Of a stretch of DNA of 64,000 bases, positions 56,019 to 64,000 are shown piece by piece (within the stretch, counting starts at the first letter, position 1; each line of letters opens with the position of its first letter). Source of the stretch: Desulfovibrio sp. ZJ209 (GTDB lineage: Bacteria > Desulfobacterota > Desulfovibrionia > Desulfovibrionales > Desulfovibrionaceae). Below the pieces are notes generated by a model. The model searched no databases, was not told where the DNA came from, and saw only the letters and a program-made list of their open reading frames with translations. Made by a program: the position numbers and the translations under genes. Location of the stretch: NCBI RefSeq assembly GCF_011039135.1, contig NZ_JAAKEJ010000001.1:955085-1019084 (forward strand). Direction: 5' to 3'.

Positions 56019-56046
56019 TTGACAGGCGCCCGCTTTTTTGTGCATC
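56019..56046 (+). promoter_or_regulatory. Candidate promoter of infA
   Basis: TTGACA (56019-56024), 16 bp, TGCATC (56041-56046) with a good -35 and weak -10, about 30 nt upstream of the infA start. Confidence 0.3.
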
Positions 56047-56081
56047 CTCTTGGCGCTTGATTATCGCGCTGCGGAGGCATC

Positions 56082-56300
56082 ATGGCGAAAGAAGGCTCCA
56101 TTGAAGTTGACGGCGTGGTGCAGGAAGCCCTGCCCAATGCCATGTTCCGCGTCGAGCTGGAAAACGGCCACGAAGTCCTGGCCCATATTTCCGGCAAGAT
56201 GCGCAAGTTCTACATCCGCATCCTGCCCGGTGACCGCGTGAAGGTGGAGCTCTCCCCCTACGACCTCACGCGCGGGCGCATTACCTACCGCATGAAGTAG
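56082..56300 (+). CDS. infA: Translation initiation factor IF-1
   Basis: A 72-residue OB-fold S1-type protein with the full family pattern: [39 protein letters not shown] and [28 protein letters not shown] is 5 nt upstream. It binds the ribosomal A site during initiation. The gene is alone, with divergent permease upstream. Confidence 0.98.
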   Translation: MAKEGSIEVDGVVQEALPNAMFRVELENGHEVLAHISGKMRKFYIRILPGDRVKVELSPYDLTRGRITYRMK

Positions 56301-56467
56301 GGCGCTTTTCCGGCGCCCCGGGGCACGCTCCGCGCCCCGCACGCTGCCTCGCCGCGCATCCATCCCTCGGTGAGCATCCCGGCAAGCGCCTTCGCGCCAC
56401 GCCCCTGCCCCGCTCCGGCTGGCGCCCTCGCCTTGTGGGAGTCGTTCCAGTATCTCCCCGCGATCCT

Positions 56468-56938
56468 TCAGATGATCCCGGCCCCATAGAGCAGGGCCAC
56501 GCAGAGAAGCGCCCACAACCCGGCCAGCACATCGTCGATCATCACCCCGAAGCCCCCCGGGAGCCAGTTTTCCGAGGCGCGCACGGGCCACGGCTTGGCG
56601 ATGTCGAAAATGCGGAAACAGACAAAGGCCGAGAGGATGCCCCAGAAGCCGGGATGCGCGAAGGGCAGCAGCACGATCCACACGCCCACGAGCTCGTCGA
56701 TGACCACCTCGCCCGGGTCCTTGCGGCCGAGCAGTTTTTCGGCCCGGCTGGCCGCAAGCCCCCCGGCCACGAAGAGCGCCACGAGCAGCGCCAGCCGCCA
56801 GCCGAAGCCCAGCGGCAAAAAGCAGAACGGCGCCAAGAGGCAGGCCAGCGCCGTGCCCCAGGTGCCGGGAGCCTTGGGCGCAAGGCCCGCCACCCCGAGC
56901 CGGCAGAACGCCAGCACACAGTTATCCCGAAAGCGCAT
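56468..56938 (-). CDS. pgpA: Phosphatidylglycerophosphatase A
   Basis: A 156-residue membrane phosphatase that makes phosphatidylglycerol. Conserved sites are GLAPKAPGTWGTALAC, DPGEVVIDELVGVWI and a C-terminal GGFGVMIDDVLAGL. Starts at 57079, 57022 and 56938 are possible; 56938 best matches the family N-terminus but its GGAAAGG directly touches the ATG, so it may start further upstream. The promoter may be the TTGACA-type signal at 57188-57214. Confidence 0.88.
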   Translation of the reverse strand: MRFRDNCVLAFCRLGVAGLAPKAPGTWGTALACLLAPFCFLPLGFGWRLALLVALFVAGGLAASRAEKLLGRKDPGEVVIDELVGVWIVLLPFAHPGFWGILSAFVCFRIFDIAKPWPVRASENWLPGGFGVMIDDVLAGLWALLCVALLYGAGII

Positions 56939-57187
56939 CCTTTCCACCGGCTCCCGCTGCTTCTCCGGGCTGGCGCCCGGCCCTTCCTTGGCAGCCAAGG
57001 GTGATACCAAACTGCTGGCCATAAGGGGCTTGCGCCCTCCCAGCCCATGAAATTCGCTGGCAGCGGCGTGGGTCACCATGGCGAGGCCAGCACGCTGAAA
57101 TACCTGTTATCCCAGATGCCCCCTGCCGCATGCCCGCTCCACTATCGCCAGCAAATTTTTGCAGGTAGCCCATTGAACTTGTTGAAG

Positions 57188-57214
57188 AAGTATATTTTAA
57201 GCCGGAGCCTGTCA
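57188..57214 (-). promoter_or_regulatory. Candidate promoter of pgpA
   Basis: Minus-strand TTGACA (57214-57209), 15-bp spacer, TATACT (57193-57188). Both hexamers are good but the spacing is short. Confidence 0.35.
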
Positions 57215-57274
57215 AAGGGGGATTAAGAACAATAAATTCAAATGGTTGTTTATATGAACTTCCGGGGTGCCCCA

Positions 57275-57910
57275 TCAGGGGCGCCCACGCTTCAATCCGC
57301 TTTCAGCGCCGTGATGAAAGGGCCGGTCTTGTTTGTAATGTTCACCGGCGGCCCAAAACATTTTCCCCCAGCAAGCCGTGATGTGCATTCCTGAAGCATG
57401 AATCGCAACCATGGAAAGCGTTTCGCGGAATGGTGTGGAGCCTCCCCTCCGGCCCCGGCGAGGCATCCCGGGACAGGCGGGGAGCCGTTGCAAACCTGGA
57501 ACACATGCTGGCTGCAAAGCCACGGGTTTCCCGGCATGGGCAATTTCCAAGTCAAAGCGATGCAAGCATTTTTGGCAAACAGGCAAGGCTCCGGAAGAAT
57601 GGAGGCGGAATATTTCCTCGGCATCCCCACTCTCCACCCCGGCTTCAAGAGGCTCCTTTTCACTGGCGCAAACCCTTTCACCGCACAGCGCGCACATCGC
57701 CCCGGAACGGCTCAACAACGCATTGGGGAACCGTGCGGCCCCCGATTCCGGCCGATGAAGCCGGCTGGCAGCGCCATCGGCTTCAACAGCGCGGAGCGTG
57801 TTTTCGCTCAAGGCCACGCCCGGGAGCGTCACTTCACGACCAGTGGCGGAAAAAGCGTTGAAGACCCGCTCGGCAAATATGCTCCGGCCCACGGGGATGG
57901 AAATAGCCAC
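57275..57910 (-). CDS. Putative zinc-ribbon protein of unknown function
   Basis: An open frame of 211 codons from GTG 57910. The middle part looks coding and has two Cys pairs about 35 residues apart (GAMCALCGERVC and LPVCQKCLHRFD), a zinc-ribbon layout. Upstream residues (RSIFAERVFNAFSATGREV) look plausible; the last 60 residues look less so and another frame reads better, suggesting a frameshift. The overlapping plus-strand frame lacks such features. I do not recognise the family. It is part of the accessory region and lies beside a helicase remnant. Confidence 0.3.
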   Translation of the reverse strand: MAISIPVGRSIFAERVFNAFSATGREVTLPGVALSENTLRAVEADGAASRLHRPESGAARFPNALLSRSGAMCALCGERVCASEKEPLEAGVESGDAEEIFRLHSSGALPVCQKCLHRFDLEIAHAGKPVALQPACVPGLQRLPACPGMPRRGRRGGSTPFRETLSMVAIHASGMHITACWGKMFWAAGEHYKQDRPFHHGAESGLKRGRP

Positions 57911-58242
57911 TTCCCGTCGCCGGCAAAGAACTGGGGAAATTATTCCGCAAGTGTCTTTTTCTTTTGCACTGTCACCGCCTTTTGTGCCCTTCCCTGTGAG
58001 GGGCGTTGCTTCTCGCCCAGCAACGCTTCCTCCCGGGGTGTTGTCACGGTTTTTTTCCCGGGCCCATTCTTTCACAGCCCGTCGCCCGGGCTCACCACCG
58101 GCGCCCGCGGCGTGTCCTTCCGGGCGCCGACCGGGGACGGGGCCCGGCACCCCTCTTCCGCCGTGTCGGCGAGGCAGCGCAAGCCGGTACGCGCGCCGCC
58201 GGGCGCAATGGTGGCTGGATCTTTTAACCGCCAGCCTGGATA

Positions 58243-58871
58243 AAGGAGTGGCCAAACTCTACTATTATCCGCAGATTACGAAAGGAGTGGCGGAAATCAA
58301 GAACGCTTTTATTGGCATACTGAAAGCAATGATGGATCAAGAAAATGACTATGAAGATGATGATGCTCCGCTGGATTCTCATACTTGGCCGGATATCGAG
58401 GAAAGACTGCGCATGGAGTTCTCGACATCAGGGGGGAAATTCGCACGGAGGATGTACGGCGCGACCTCGTCCACCACGAGCCGCTATATGCAGCTTTCTT
58501 TCAACCGTGAGCGCGGCGCATTAAAAGTGCTCGTCGCGCAATCCCTGGTCGGCCGGGAGGGCTTAAATCTGCATGAATCGTGCAAAACGGTCATTCTCCT
58601 GCATCCTGAATGGAATCCGGGCGTGGTGGAACAGCAAACCGGCAGGATCGACCGCCTTTGCAGCCTGTGGGAAAAACAGCTCAAGAGGACGGCTCAGGCC
58701 ACCCCTCCCGGGGCCCTCCCGGGAATCGAAAGTATGCCGGTCATTTTTGAAGGCTCCTATGATAAGCGCATCTGGGGGATTCTGAAAAAGCGTTGGGAGG
58801 CCTTGCGCGCACAGTTGCATGGAATAATTCTCGATCCGGATTCTGGCGGCGAGGCCTTGACCCGGAATTGA
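58243..58871 (+). pseudogene. 5'-truncated SF2/SNF2-like helicase, C-terminal fragment
   Basis: About 208 codons with clear helicase C-terminal motifs: motif V region LVAQSLVGREGLNLHESC, VILLHPEWNPGVVEQQ and motif VI QTGRIDRL. The N-terminal RecA domain with Walker A/B is missing; the frame upstream of about 58243 becomes GC-rich and non-coding in character. The family resembles helicases of phage-defence islands (RapA/DISARM-like). It is probably a relic cut by deletion or recombination. Confidence 0.7.
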
Positions 58872-58984
58872 TACTAAAAATTAACAGTCACGCTCCGGTT
58901 TTTCGCCCAAAATCCACGCCGCGCCCTCCCCACCGTTCTTTGTAAATCGCCATCAATAAAAGGGCCTGCAGCTCTGCGCAAGGT

Positions 58985-59992
58985 TCACACCTTCCTGTAT
59001 TTTGCCAGCATGTATTCCAGCTCACCGGCCAGCTTCTCCCGCAGCCATTGTGGCTCCAGCAACTCCGCGGATGTGCCGAAGCCCAGCACCCACGCCAGGC
59101 ATTCCGGCTCGTTGGCCGCCTGCACGCGCAGCAGGAGCGACCCGTCCTCGCCTATCTCGACCTGCTGGTTGGCGCTCCATTGGCGTTCCGCCACATAGGT
59201 GGCCGCTGACGGCGCAAATTTTACGACCACCTCGAAGGGTTCTCCCCAATCCATGAGGCCCAGGGCTCCCTGCTGCGGCGCCTGCACATCTGGCACCCGC
59301 TCACTGGTGCGCCGCGTGAGGATGCACCCTGTCATCCTGTGCAGGGCCAGGAGTGTCGGCTCAGCATGCAGCGGCAATGGGCTGCCCTTGTCCGCCACCA
59401 TATAGCCGAGGACAAAAATGCCTTCACGATAGGCCACCAACCGCTTTGGCGCGTAGTCATATTCCCGCTCCGGCCTGTTGATGGACCTCCTGTAGCTGAC
59501 AAGACAGACCCTGTTTGCCTGAATGGCCTTCATGAGGGTTTCGAGGTACCCCTGAAACGGTTCATAATCGATATGTCCCTTGGCAACACTTGTCGCAACG
59601 CTGCCCGGCATCTTCTGGGTGCCCGGGGGAAGATAGCTGACAGCCACTTCAAGACTCTTTTGCATCTGCGCCTGCATTTTTTTCGGCAACAGCCTGACAA
59701 GAAAATCTCGGCACAAAATGAGCTGGGAGAGGCCTTCGGCGTCAAGGGAAACGGCAGGCAGCTTTTCGGGACGCAACAACTTGAAAAAAACCTCTTTCCC
59801 CTGTTTTTCCCTGGCAAGCTTGCCGTAGCGCGCGCCTTCCATCTGGAGCAGCAGCCGGCTCACGGTTTGCTTTGAGCAGTCAAGCATTTCCGCAAGCGCG
59901 CCCAGGCTGTACCTGCCATTGGTAAAAAGCAGGGTGGTGAAGAGGGACAAAAGCTTTTCCGCAGGCTTGGCGTCCGCCAGTTTGCGTCCCAT
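58985..59992 (-). CDS. WYL-domain transcriptional regulator
   Basis: A 335-residue regulator. An N-terminal winged HTH (FTNGRYSLGALAEMLDCSKQTVSRLL) is followed by a WYL domain with VCLVSYRRSINRPEREYDYAPKRLVAYREGIFVLGY, and a WCX C-terminal extension (WVLGFGTSAELLEPQWLRE). Such proteins (BrxR/CapW-like) often repress defence systems and respond to nucleic acids or nucleotides. The start at 59992 (MGRKLADAKPAEK) is preferred to 60022. It faces the truncated helicase 3' to 3'. Confidence 0.82.
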   Translation of the reverse strand: MGRKLADAKPAEKLLSLFTTLLFTNGRYSLGALAEMLDCSKQTVSRLLLQMEGARYGKLAREKQGKEVFFKLLRPEKLPAVSLDAEGLSQLILCRDFLVRLLPKKMQAQMQKSLEVAVSYLPPGTQKMPGSVATSVAKGHIDYEPFQGYLETLMKAIQANRVCLVSYRRSINRPEREYDYAPKRLVAYREGIFVLGYMVADKGSPLPLHAEPTLLALHRMTGCILTRRTSERVPDVQAPQQGALGLMDWGEPFEVVVKFAPSAATYVAERQWSANQQVEIGEDGSLLLRVQAANEPECLAWVLGFGTSAELLEPQWLREKLAGELEYMLAKYRKV

Positions 59993-60857
59993 GTCTATTC
60001 CCCGTTTCTCGAGAAAGCCCAAGGCCCCGGCAGGGGATTCCCCCTTTAGCGCTGCGAGCCAAGCGGCGCCTGGAGCACTGGCTTATGCCCGAAACGCTTT
60101 CTGGGCTTTCGCCAGTGCCGCAGCCGCACGGCATGCAACCCTCCGGGCGCCGGAGCCAGCGGCCGCAAAGCCCAAGGTGGGCGCCTCCCCACGTTCTGCG
60201 CCCGCAACTGCACATTCCCGGCGTAGCGAAACCGCACCTTGACGCTGAAGCGCCGCCCAGGCGCGGAGCCCATCCCCAGTGCGGCCTTGCAGCGGAATTG
60301 CGCACGCCGCGGAAGGCATCAAGAGCCGTCAAAAACTCGTTGGCGCCCCAGTTTCGAGTTGAGCCGGGCACCTGCGCGATTCTGGAGAAAACCGGCAGCC
60401 CCGTCAATTATCCGCCCTCGGGGCGCGGGCTCGGCAAAGCCCTCGCACCGTTGTATCCGGCTGCCCAGGCAAGGGTGGCAGAGAATCGCTGGAGCGCCCG
60501 ACGCGGCATTCCCGGTCCACGATTCCGGCAAGACGGCGGCCCGCCGCCAACCAGCACGGACCGGGGAGGATAAAAAAGCCCTTCTCCTGCCAGTTCTCCT
60601 TGCCCGCGCCGGGCCGGGAAGACTTTTTCCTCTCCTCCTGCGGAGTGGAAGAGACAAGCCGTGCCTGCCACGGGAAGATGCCAATGCAGGCCAGCGTTCG
60701 CCCCGCGAAAACTCCCGGTACATGCCTTCAGCGATTCTCTACCAATTCTACCTTCGTCATGCCGCCTTCAAAATTTGCGCATGGGCAGTTCTCTCCCCCT
60801 TTAACTCTGGAAATGGCTGTCAGGATACCGACTCCATTTTGCTACAGATGAGGAGCC
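59993..60857. other. Gene-poor stretch
   Basis: About 865 bp without a gene I can support. Open frames exist on both strands (for example minus 60319-60723) but they are Arg/Pro/Gly-rich and unrecognisable. It may hold the regulator promoter and decayed sequence. Confidence 0.4.
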
Positions 60858-61661
60858 CTAGCCTGCGGATTTTCTCCACATGTTCCATGCGAGGTAGGAC
60901 TGGTAGAGGCCACCATCGAGCCGCTCAAGAGCCATGGTGGCGATGGGGGCCGGGACACCCCCGTAAAAAGCCTCGGCGATACTGCCGGCAATGGCTGCCT
61001 GGGTATCCGCGTCGCCCCGCAGCCACACCGCCTTGCGTACAGTTTCTTCAAAGCTGTTGCTTTCCAGAAACGCGGTTATCGCCTCGGGAACGGAGCCGTG
61101 GCACGTTTCGTCAAAACGATAGTTTTTGCGGATTTCCACGAGGGGCCGCGATACATCATATTGATACATTCCGGTTATATAGTCACGAATCTCGCCTTTC
61201 GACTTCCCTGCCCGTGCGAGAAAGATTGCACCGGCCACCGCCTGGGCGCCTTTTATTCCCTCGGGATGGTTGTGTGTGACCCCCGCACTGGTGGCCGCCA
61301 GTCCTTCCGCCTCCGCAAGGCTGCGGGCGACCCAGCCGACGGGAGAAACCCGCATGGCTGAACCGTTGCCAAAGGAATTGTAGGGGTCACGTTTGCGCTT
61401 ACTGAGCCAACGGTAAAACCTTTGTCCATAGCCGGCCGTCAGCCACGCCCTGCCAAAAGTATGCATTGAATCGATGAACAGGTCGTGCAGGCCATCTTTC
61501 CCATAGCCACGCCGCAGGGCATCGGCCACTGCCAGTGTCATAACTGTGTCGTCAGTGAACCGGCTCTTTTCTGAAAAAAGGGGAAAACTGTCCCATTCTT
61601 CCTGGAGTGGATTAAATTCAAAAACACTCCCAATAATATCGCCTGCGATCGCACCGAGCAT
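60858..61661 (-). CDS. ADP-ribosylglycohydrolase-family protein
   Basis: A 267-residue DraG-type hydrolase. Metal ligands occur in MLGAIAGDIIGSVFEF (start) and FTDDTVMTLAVADALRRG, then GNGSAMRVSPVGWV, VTHNHPEGIKGAQAVAGAI, and the terminal WLRGDADTQAAIAGSIAEA. It removes ADP-ribose from proteins, nucleic acids or small molecules. RBS GGAGGAGG is 5 nt upstream. No ADP-ribosyltransferase partner is visible in the window. Confidence 0.9.
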   Translation of the reverse strand: MLGAIAGDIIGSVFEFNPLQEEWDSFPLFSEKSRFTDDTVMTLAVADALRRGYGKDGLHDLFIDSMHTFGRAWLTAGYGQRFYRWLSKRKRDPYNSFGNGSAMRVSPVGWVARSLAEAEGLAATSAGVTHNHPEGIKGAQAVAGAIFLARAGKSKGEIRDYITGMYQYDVSRPLVEIRKNYRFDETCHGSVPEAITAFLESNSFEETVRKAVWLRGDADTQAAIAGSIAEAFYGGVPAPIATMALERLDGGLYQSYLAWNMWRKSAG

Positions 61662-62035
61662 ACTTCCTCCTCCCGGGTTTCACTTCAGGGATTCTGGTTC
61701 TTGTGTTGTGGTGCCGGCCGGCTTCTTTCCGGGGGCACCTTGCGTAAATTCCACTTCTCCACACTGCCATCCTGGCAGTCAACGCCGGGCATTGATGGCT
61801 TTGGGCGCGCGTTTCGTCCTGGCCCCGCCACTGGCGCCGGCTTGGCCATGTGGCGCACAAGATGGACAACAATAGCCACGAGGCCCGCGTGGGACGCCGT
61901 GACGGCGTCGATTCCCCGTACACTTGCGGGGCTTCGCCGAGTTGGCCGGAAAGCACCTCCACGCAGCAATCGTTGGGCATATGCCGCACCTTGGCCCGGT
62001 GGACCGCCTGAAGGGCGGCGCAACGGGTTTCGGGT
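61662..62035. other. Intergenic stretch without recognised gene
   Basis: About 370 bp between the ADP-ribosylglycohydrolase start and the next minus gene's stop. Frames on both strands are unrecognised. It probably holds the leader of the ADP-ribosylglycohydrolase gene. Confidence 0.35.
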
Positions 62036-62833
62036 TTACCCGTTTTCCAGCTTGTCCCGGGCGATTGCCGCTATTTCGGGCTCCGCATCCTGTGTGAGCA
62101 GTTCAAGGGCGAAGCGGGGCGCAGAATCATTCTCAACGAGCGCGTGGCGCACTTCAGGGTCCGGGTGGGCGCAGAGCATGGCCACAGCGGCCTTGCGCGC
62201 CTCGGGGTTTGTAATGTCCTCCACATTTTCGGCCAGGGCAACCAATACCTCCCGCGATTGGCCGTCAAGTGCCCGGATATCGGCCATGGTAACATCCTCA
62301 AAGATATACCATGCCAAACTGCATCCGTTCTTGACGCATTCCGGGAGCGGGGGAGTGAACCTGCCGGGTACACTGGGATTTTCCATTAATGCTTCCCGCA
62401 CTTTTATATTCTCGTGGGTACGGATATGCTCGATTAGCATGTCTGCCGAAGCGCCCGACAAACGCTTTGCGCCGTCGCGCGCCGGATAAAGCTTTTCGGC
62501 CCATTCCGCCACGGTCTCAAGCATTTTCACATTGTCCTGCTCCACGATTTCCCGGGCCTGCGCATCGGTGAGGTGGGAAATAAAATCCTCCACATGGAGC
62601 AGGCGGCGGCGCACGTCCACATCGCCGCTCTCCCAGAGGGCGTCGCGCTGTTCCACCGTCAAAAATTCCTTGCCGACCAGCCTCTCGGTGATGGACGGGA
62701 TGCCGAGCTCGAGCAGGGCGTTCCCAAGCTCCGCGGCCTCCGGGCCGCTGGGGTAGTTATCAGCGAGAATCTTCAACAGCCGGTAGGGAAAGGGAAATTC
62801 CTTGCCTCCAGCGGTGAGGCGAAGTGTGGCCAT
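62036..62833 (-). CDS. Helical-repeat (HEAT-like) protein of unknown function
   Basis: A 265-residue acidic helical protein. Repeated helix pairs such as ARKAAVAMLCAHPDPEVRHALVEND and VEDFISHLTDAQAREIVEQD fit a HEAT or leucine-rich-variant solenoid, often a protein-interaction scaffold. The start at 62833 is chosen for AGAGGAGTG upstream; the longer frame is not supported. No catalytic motif is seen. It is next to the ADP-ribosylglycohydrolase in the accessory region. Confidence 0.6.
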   Translation of the reverse strand: MATLRLTAGGKEFPFPYRLLKILADNYPSGPEAAELGNALLELGIPSITERLVGKEFLTVEQRDALWESGDVDVRRRLLHVEDFISHLTDAQAREIVEQDNVKMLETVAEWAEKLYPARDGAKRLSGASADMLIEHIRTHENIKVREALMENPSVPGRFTPPLPECVKNGCSLAWYIFEDVTMADIRALDGQSREVLVALAENVEDITNPEARKAAVAMLCAHPDPEVRHALVENDSAPRFALELLTQDAEPEIAAIARDKLENG

Positions 62834-63250
62834 GGGTTCACTCCTCTGGATAGGTGAGAAATGGGCGCAGCCCAAGCATACAGGAGGAAGAATGCCCCCG
62901 GACAATTCCAGATTTCGCGAGTCGTTTTGGAAATTTTCTTAAAAAGAGCCGGGAAGTCAGGCCACCTATTGCATGCCAAGGGAAAAAATGGAGCTTGAGG
63001 AGCCCTGGCGGCCAACAAGGGCAGGCCCCTTGCAGTGCGTGCTTGCCAGCGCAAGAGATAACAGAAGGGAACAAATTTTTTCAAAAGCCGTTTGCATGTG
63101 ATTGTTAAAACCAGTATAACTTATGTGAAGTATTGGAGTTTTATCTCCAAAAAGAAAAACGTCCTCTGCAGGCCAACGGCTGTAAGCGGAGATTTTCTCA
63201 AAAAAACACTTTTCCAGCGTTCTTCAAGCTTGGCCCAAACAAAATCATCT
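62834..63250. other. Intergenic region between the HEAT-like gene and the insertion sequence
   Basis: Increasingly AT-rich. A TTGGAG/CTCCAA hairpin sits at about 63133-63152 without a T run. No coding sequence is supported. Confidence 0.35.
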
Positions 63251-63279
63251 GAGCTTGTTTCGACTTGATCTGACAATAG

Positions 63280-63298
63280 CCCCTTGAAAAGCAAGGGG
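63280..63298 (+). promoter_or_regulatory. Hairpin in the transposase leader
   Basis: A perfect 7-bp stem CCCCTTG/CAAGGGG with loop AAAAG, 64 nt before the transposase ATG. It may block translation of read-through transcripts, as known for several IS elements. Confidence 0.4.
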
Positions 63299-63362
63299 AA
63301 CTCCGTTTTGATGGAAACGTGAACACAACCATCAACCGGGCACGATGCCCACGGAGTTCCCG

Positions 63363-64000
63363 ATGGAAAGTTTTAATCAAAGCGTCATCAAGCACAAGAC
63401 CGGACTTCTCGACCTTGCCGCCGAATTGGGCAATATCTCCAAGGCTTGCCGTATCATGGGCTTTTCCAGGGACACGTTCTATCGGTATCAGGCAGCCAGA
63501 AATGCCGGCGGCGTTGAGGCCCTGTTTGAAGTCAGCCGGAGAAAACCCAATCTGAAAAACCGGGTCGAAGAAGCCACTGAACAGGCGGTGGTCGAGTTTG
63601 CCACGGAATTTCCCGCTCATGGGCAGGTCAGGGCCAGCAACGAGCTGCGAAAGCGAGGCATCTTCGTGTCGCCGTCCGGAGTCCGCTCCATCTGGTTGCG
63701 CCATAACCTTTCATCCATGAAGCAGCGCCTGACGGCTTTGGAAAAGATGTCAGCGGGCCAGGGCATCGTCCTGACGGAGGCCCAGGTACAGGCTTTGGAA
63801 CGAAAGAAACAGGATGATGAGGCGTGCGGCGAGATTGAAAGCCATCACCCCGGCTATCTCGGCAGCCAGGACACGTTTTATGTGGGGACAATCAAGGGGG
63901 TGGGGCGGATTTACCAACAAACCTTTGTGGATACCTACTCGAAGTGGGCCACAGCCAAGCTCTATACCACCAAGACGCCCATTGCCTGCGCGGATCTGTT
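63363..64000 (+). CDS. IS481-family transposase, 3' end outside the window
   Basis: The first 212 residues are visible. The N-terminus is an HTH domain (LAAELGNISKACRIMGFSRD, FYRYQAARN) and further on an integrase core begins with the first Asp in GSQDTFYVGTIKGVGR and a second in FVDTYSKWATAKLYTT. This layout matches IS481 transposases. The start ATG at 63363 reads MESFNQSVIKHK. A minus-strand frame on the same bases is a shadow. Confidence 0.88.
   Translation, partial: MESFNQSVIKHKTGLLDLAAELGNISKACRIMGFSRDTFYRYQAARNAGGVEALFEVSRRKPNLKNRVEEATEQAVVEFATEFPAHGQVRASNELRKRGIFVSPSGVRSIWLRHNLSSMKQRLTALEKMSAGQGIVLTEAQVQALERKKQDDEACGEIESHHPGYLGSQDTFYVGTIKGVGRIYQQTFVDTYSKWATAKLYTTKTPIACADL

Larger units (their letters stand above)
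63255..64000 (+). mobile_element. IS481-like insertion sequence, left part
   Basis: The transposase gene and its leader, truncated by the window's right edge. The left terminal inverted repeat probably lies near TGTTTCGACTTGATCTGACA (63257-63276), but with the right end out of view this is unconfirmed. Confidence 0.5.

Noticed and set aside
57398..58243. Plus-strand frame overlapping the zinc-ribbon frame
   Set aside because: No conserved motif and irregular composition; the minus frame with CxxC pairs is more plausible.
60239..61279. Plus-strand 346-residue frame
   Set aside because: Half of it is antisense to the ADP-ribosylglycohydrolase gene and the rest is Arg/Pro-rich without motif.
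63198..63704. Minus-strand 168-residue frame at the right end
   Set aside because: Antisense to the IS481-like transposase, which has clear HTH and integrase features.

Overview
The window is a GC-rich bacterial chromosome segment with tightly packed genes, frequent 4-base ATGA/GTGA overlaps and Gram-negative envelope genes (LolC/E-LolD, BamA, Skp, CpoB, FabZ). Several traits fit a sulfate-reducer-type member of Desulfovibrionaceae (Desulfobacterota): a Mn-type inorganic pyrophosphatase, a precorrin-2 dehydrogenase next to a HemX/CcsA-like protein and hemA, an RluD-CoaE fusion, FlgO-type lipoproteins and GreA. This placement is inference from gene content and style, not a database result.

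Layout. (1) 1-1740: the edge of a plasmid-like or conjugative element (HTH replication-type protein and a TraK-family gene, both minus) that stops beside a tRNA-Glu/tRNA-Gln operon with a clear sigma70 promoter and terminator. (2) 2197-5971: DUF1786 protein, PaaK-type CoA ligase, DUF456 membrane protein and TrmJ-type RNA methyltransferase, plus strand. (3) 6083-7779: an AT-rich LTA-synthase-family gene (minus) with a (TA)21 tract inside its 5' coding region; as assembled the good start is out of frame, so this looks like a phase-variable gene in the OFF state. (4) 7921-13309: ychF (minus), then a tetrapyrrole operon (siroheme-type dehydrogenase, HemX/CcsA-like, hemA) ending in tilS. (5) 13249-21728: a minus-strand operon ispG-proS-xseA-M23 peptidase-xseB-ispA-dxs, joining three isoprenoid-pathway genes with exonuclease VII and prolyl-tRNA synthetase. 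(6) 22044-27266: three small envelope proteins (two FlgO-like), two glycosyltransferases and a polytopic membrane protein. (7) 27436-35566: cpoB, dprA, xerC, ppaC, a three-module GT2 protein and greA. (8) 35810-41670: MprF-flippase-like protein, pyrR, a Cys-cluster protein, an SH3/NlpC-P60 lipoprotein and the RluD-CoaE fusion. (9) 41715-50922: lolC/E-lolD-bamA-amidase-skp-fabZ envelope-assembly cluster and an isochorismatase-fold hydrolase. (10) 51065-56938: acs, HU, murI, TauE/SafE permease, infA and pgpA.

(11) 57000-64000 is an accessory region with less regular composition and long gene-poor stretches: a putative zinc-ribbon protein, a 5'-truncated SF2 helicase, a WYL-domain regulator, an ADP-ribosylglycohydrolase, a repeat-fold protein and the left part of an IS481-like insertion sequence. 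It reads as a decayed defence or mobile island.

The most notable points are the TA-repeat contingency locus, five 11-bp phased repeats after bamA, the RluD-CoaE fusion, BamA with an extra N-terminal domain, and the helicase/WYL remnant island.
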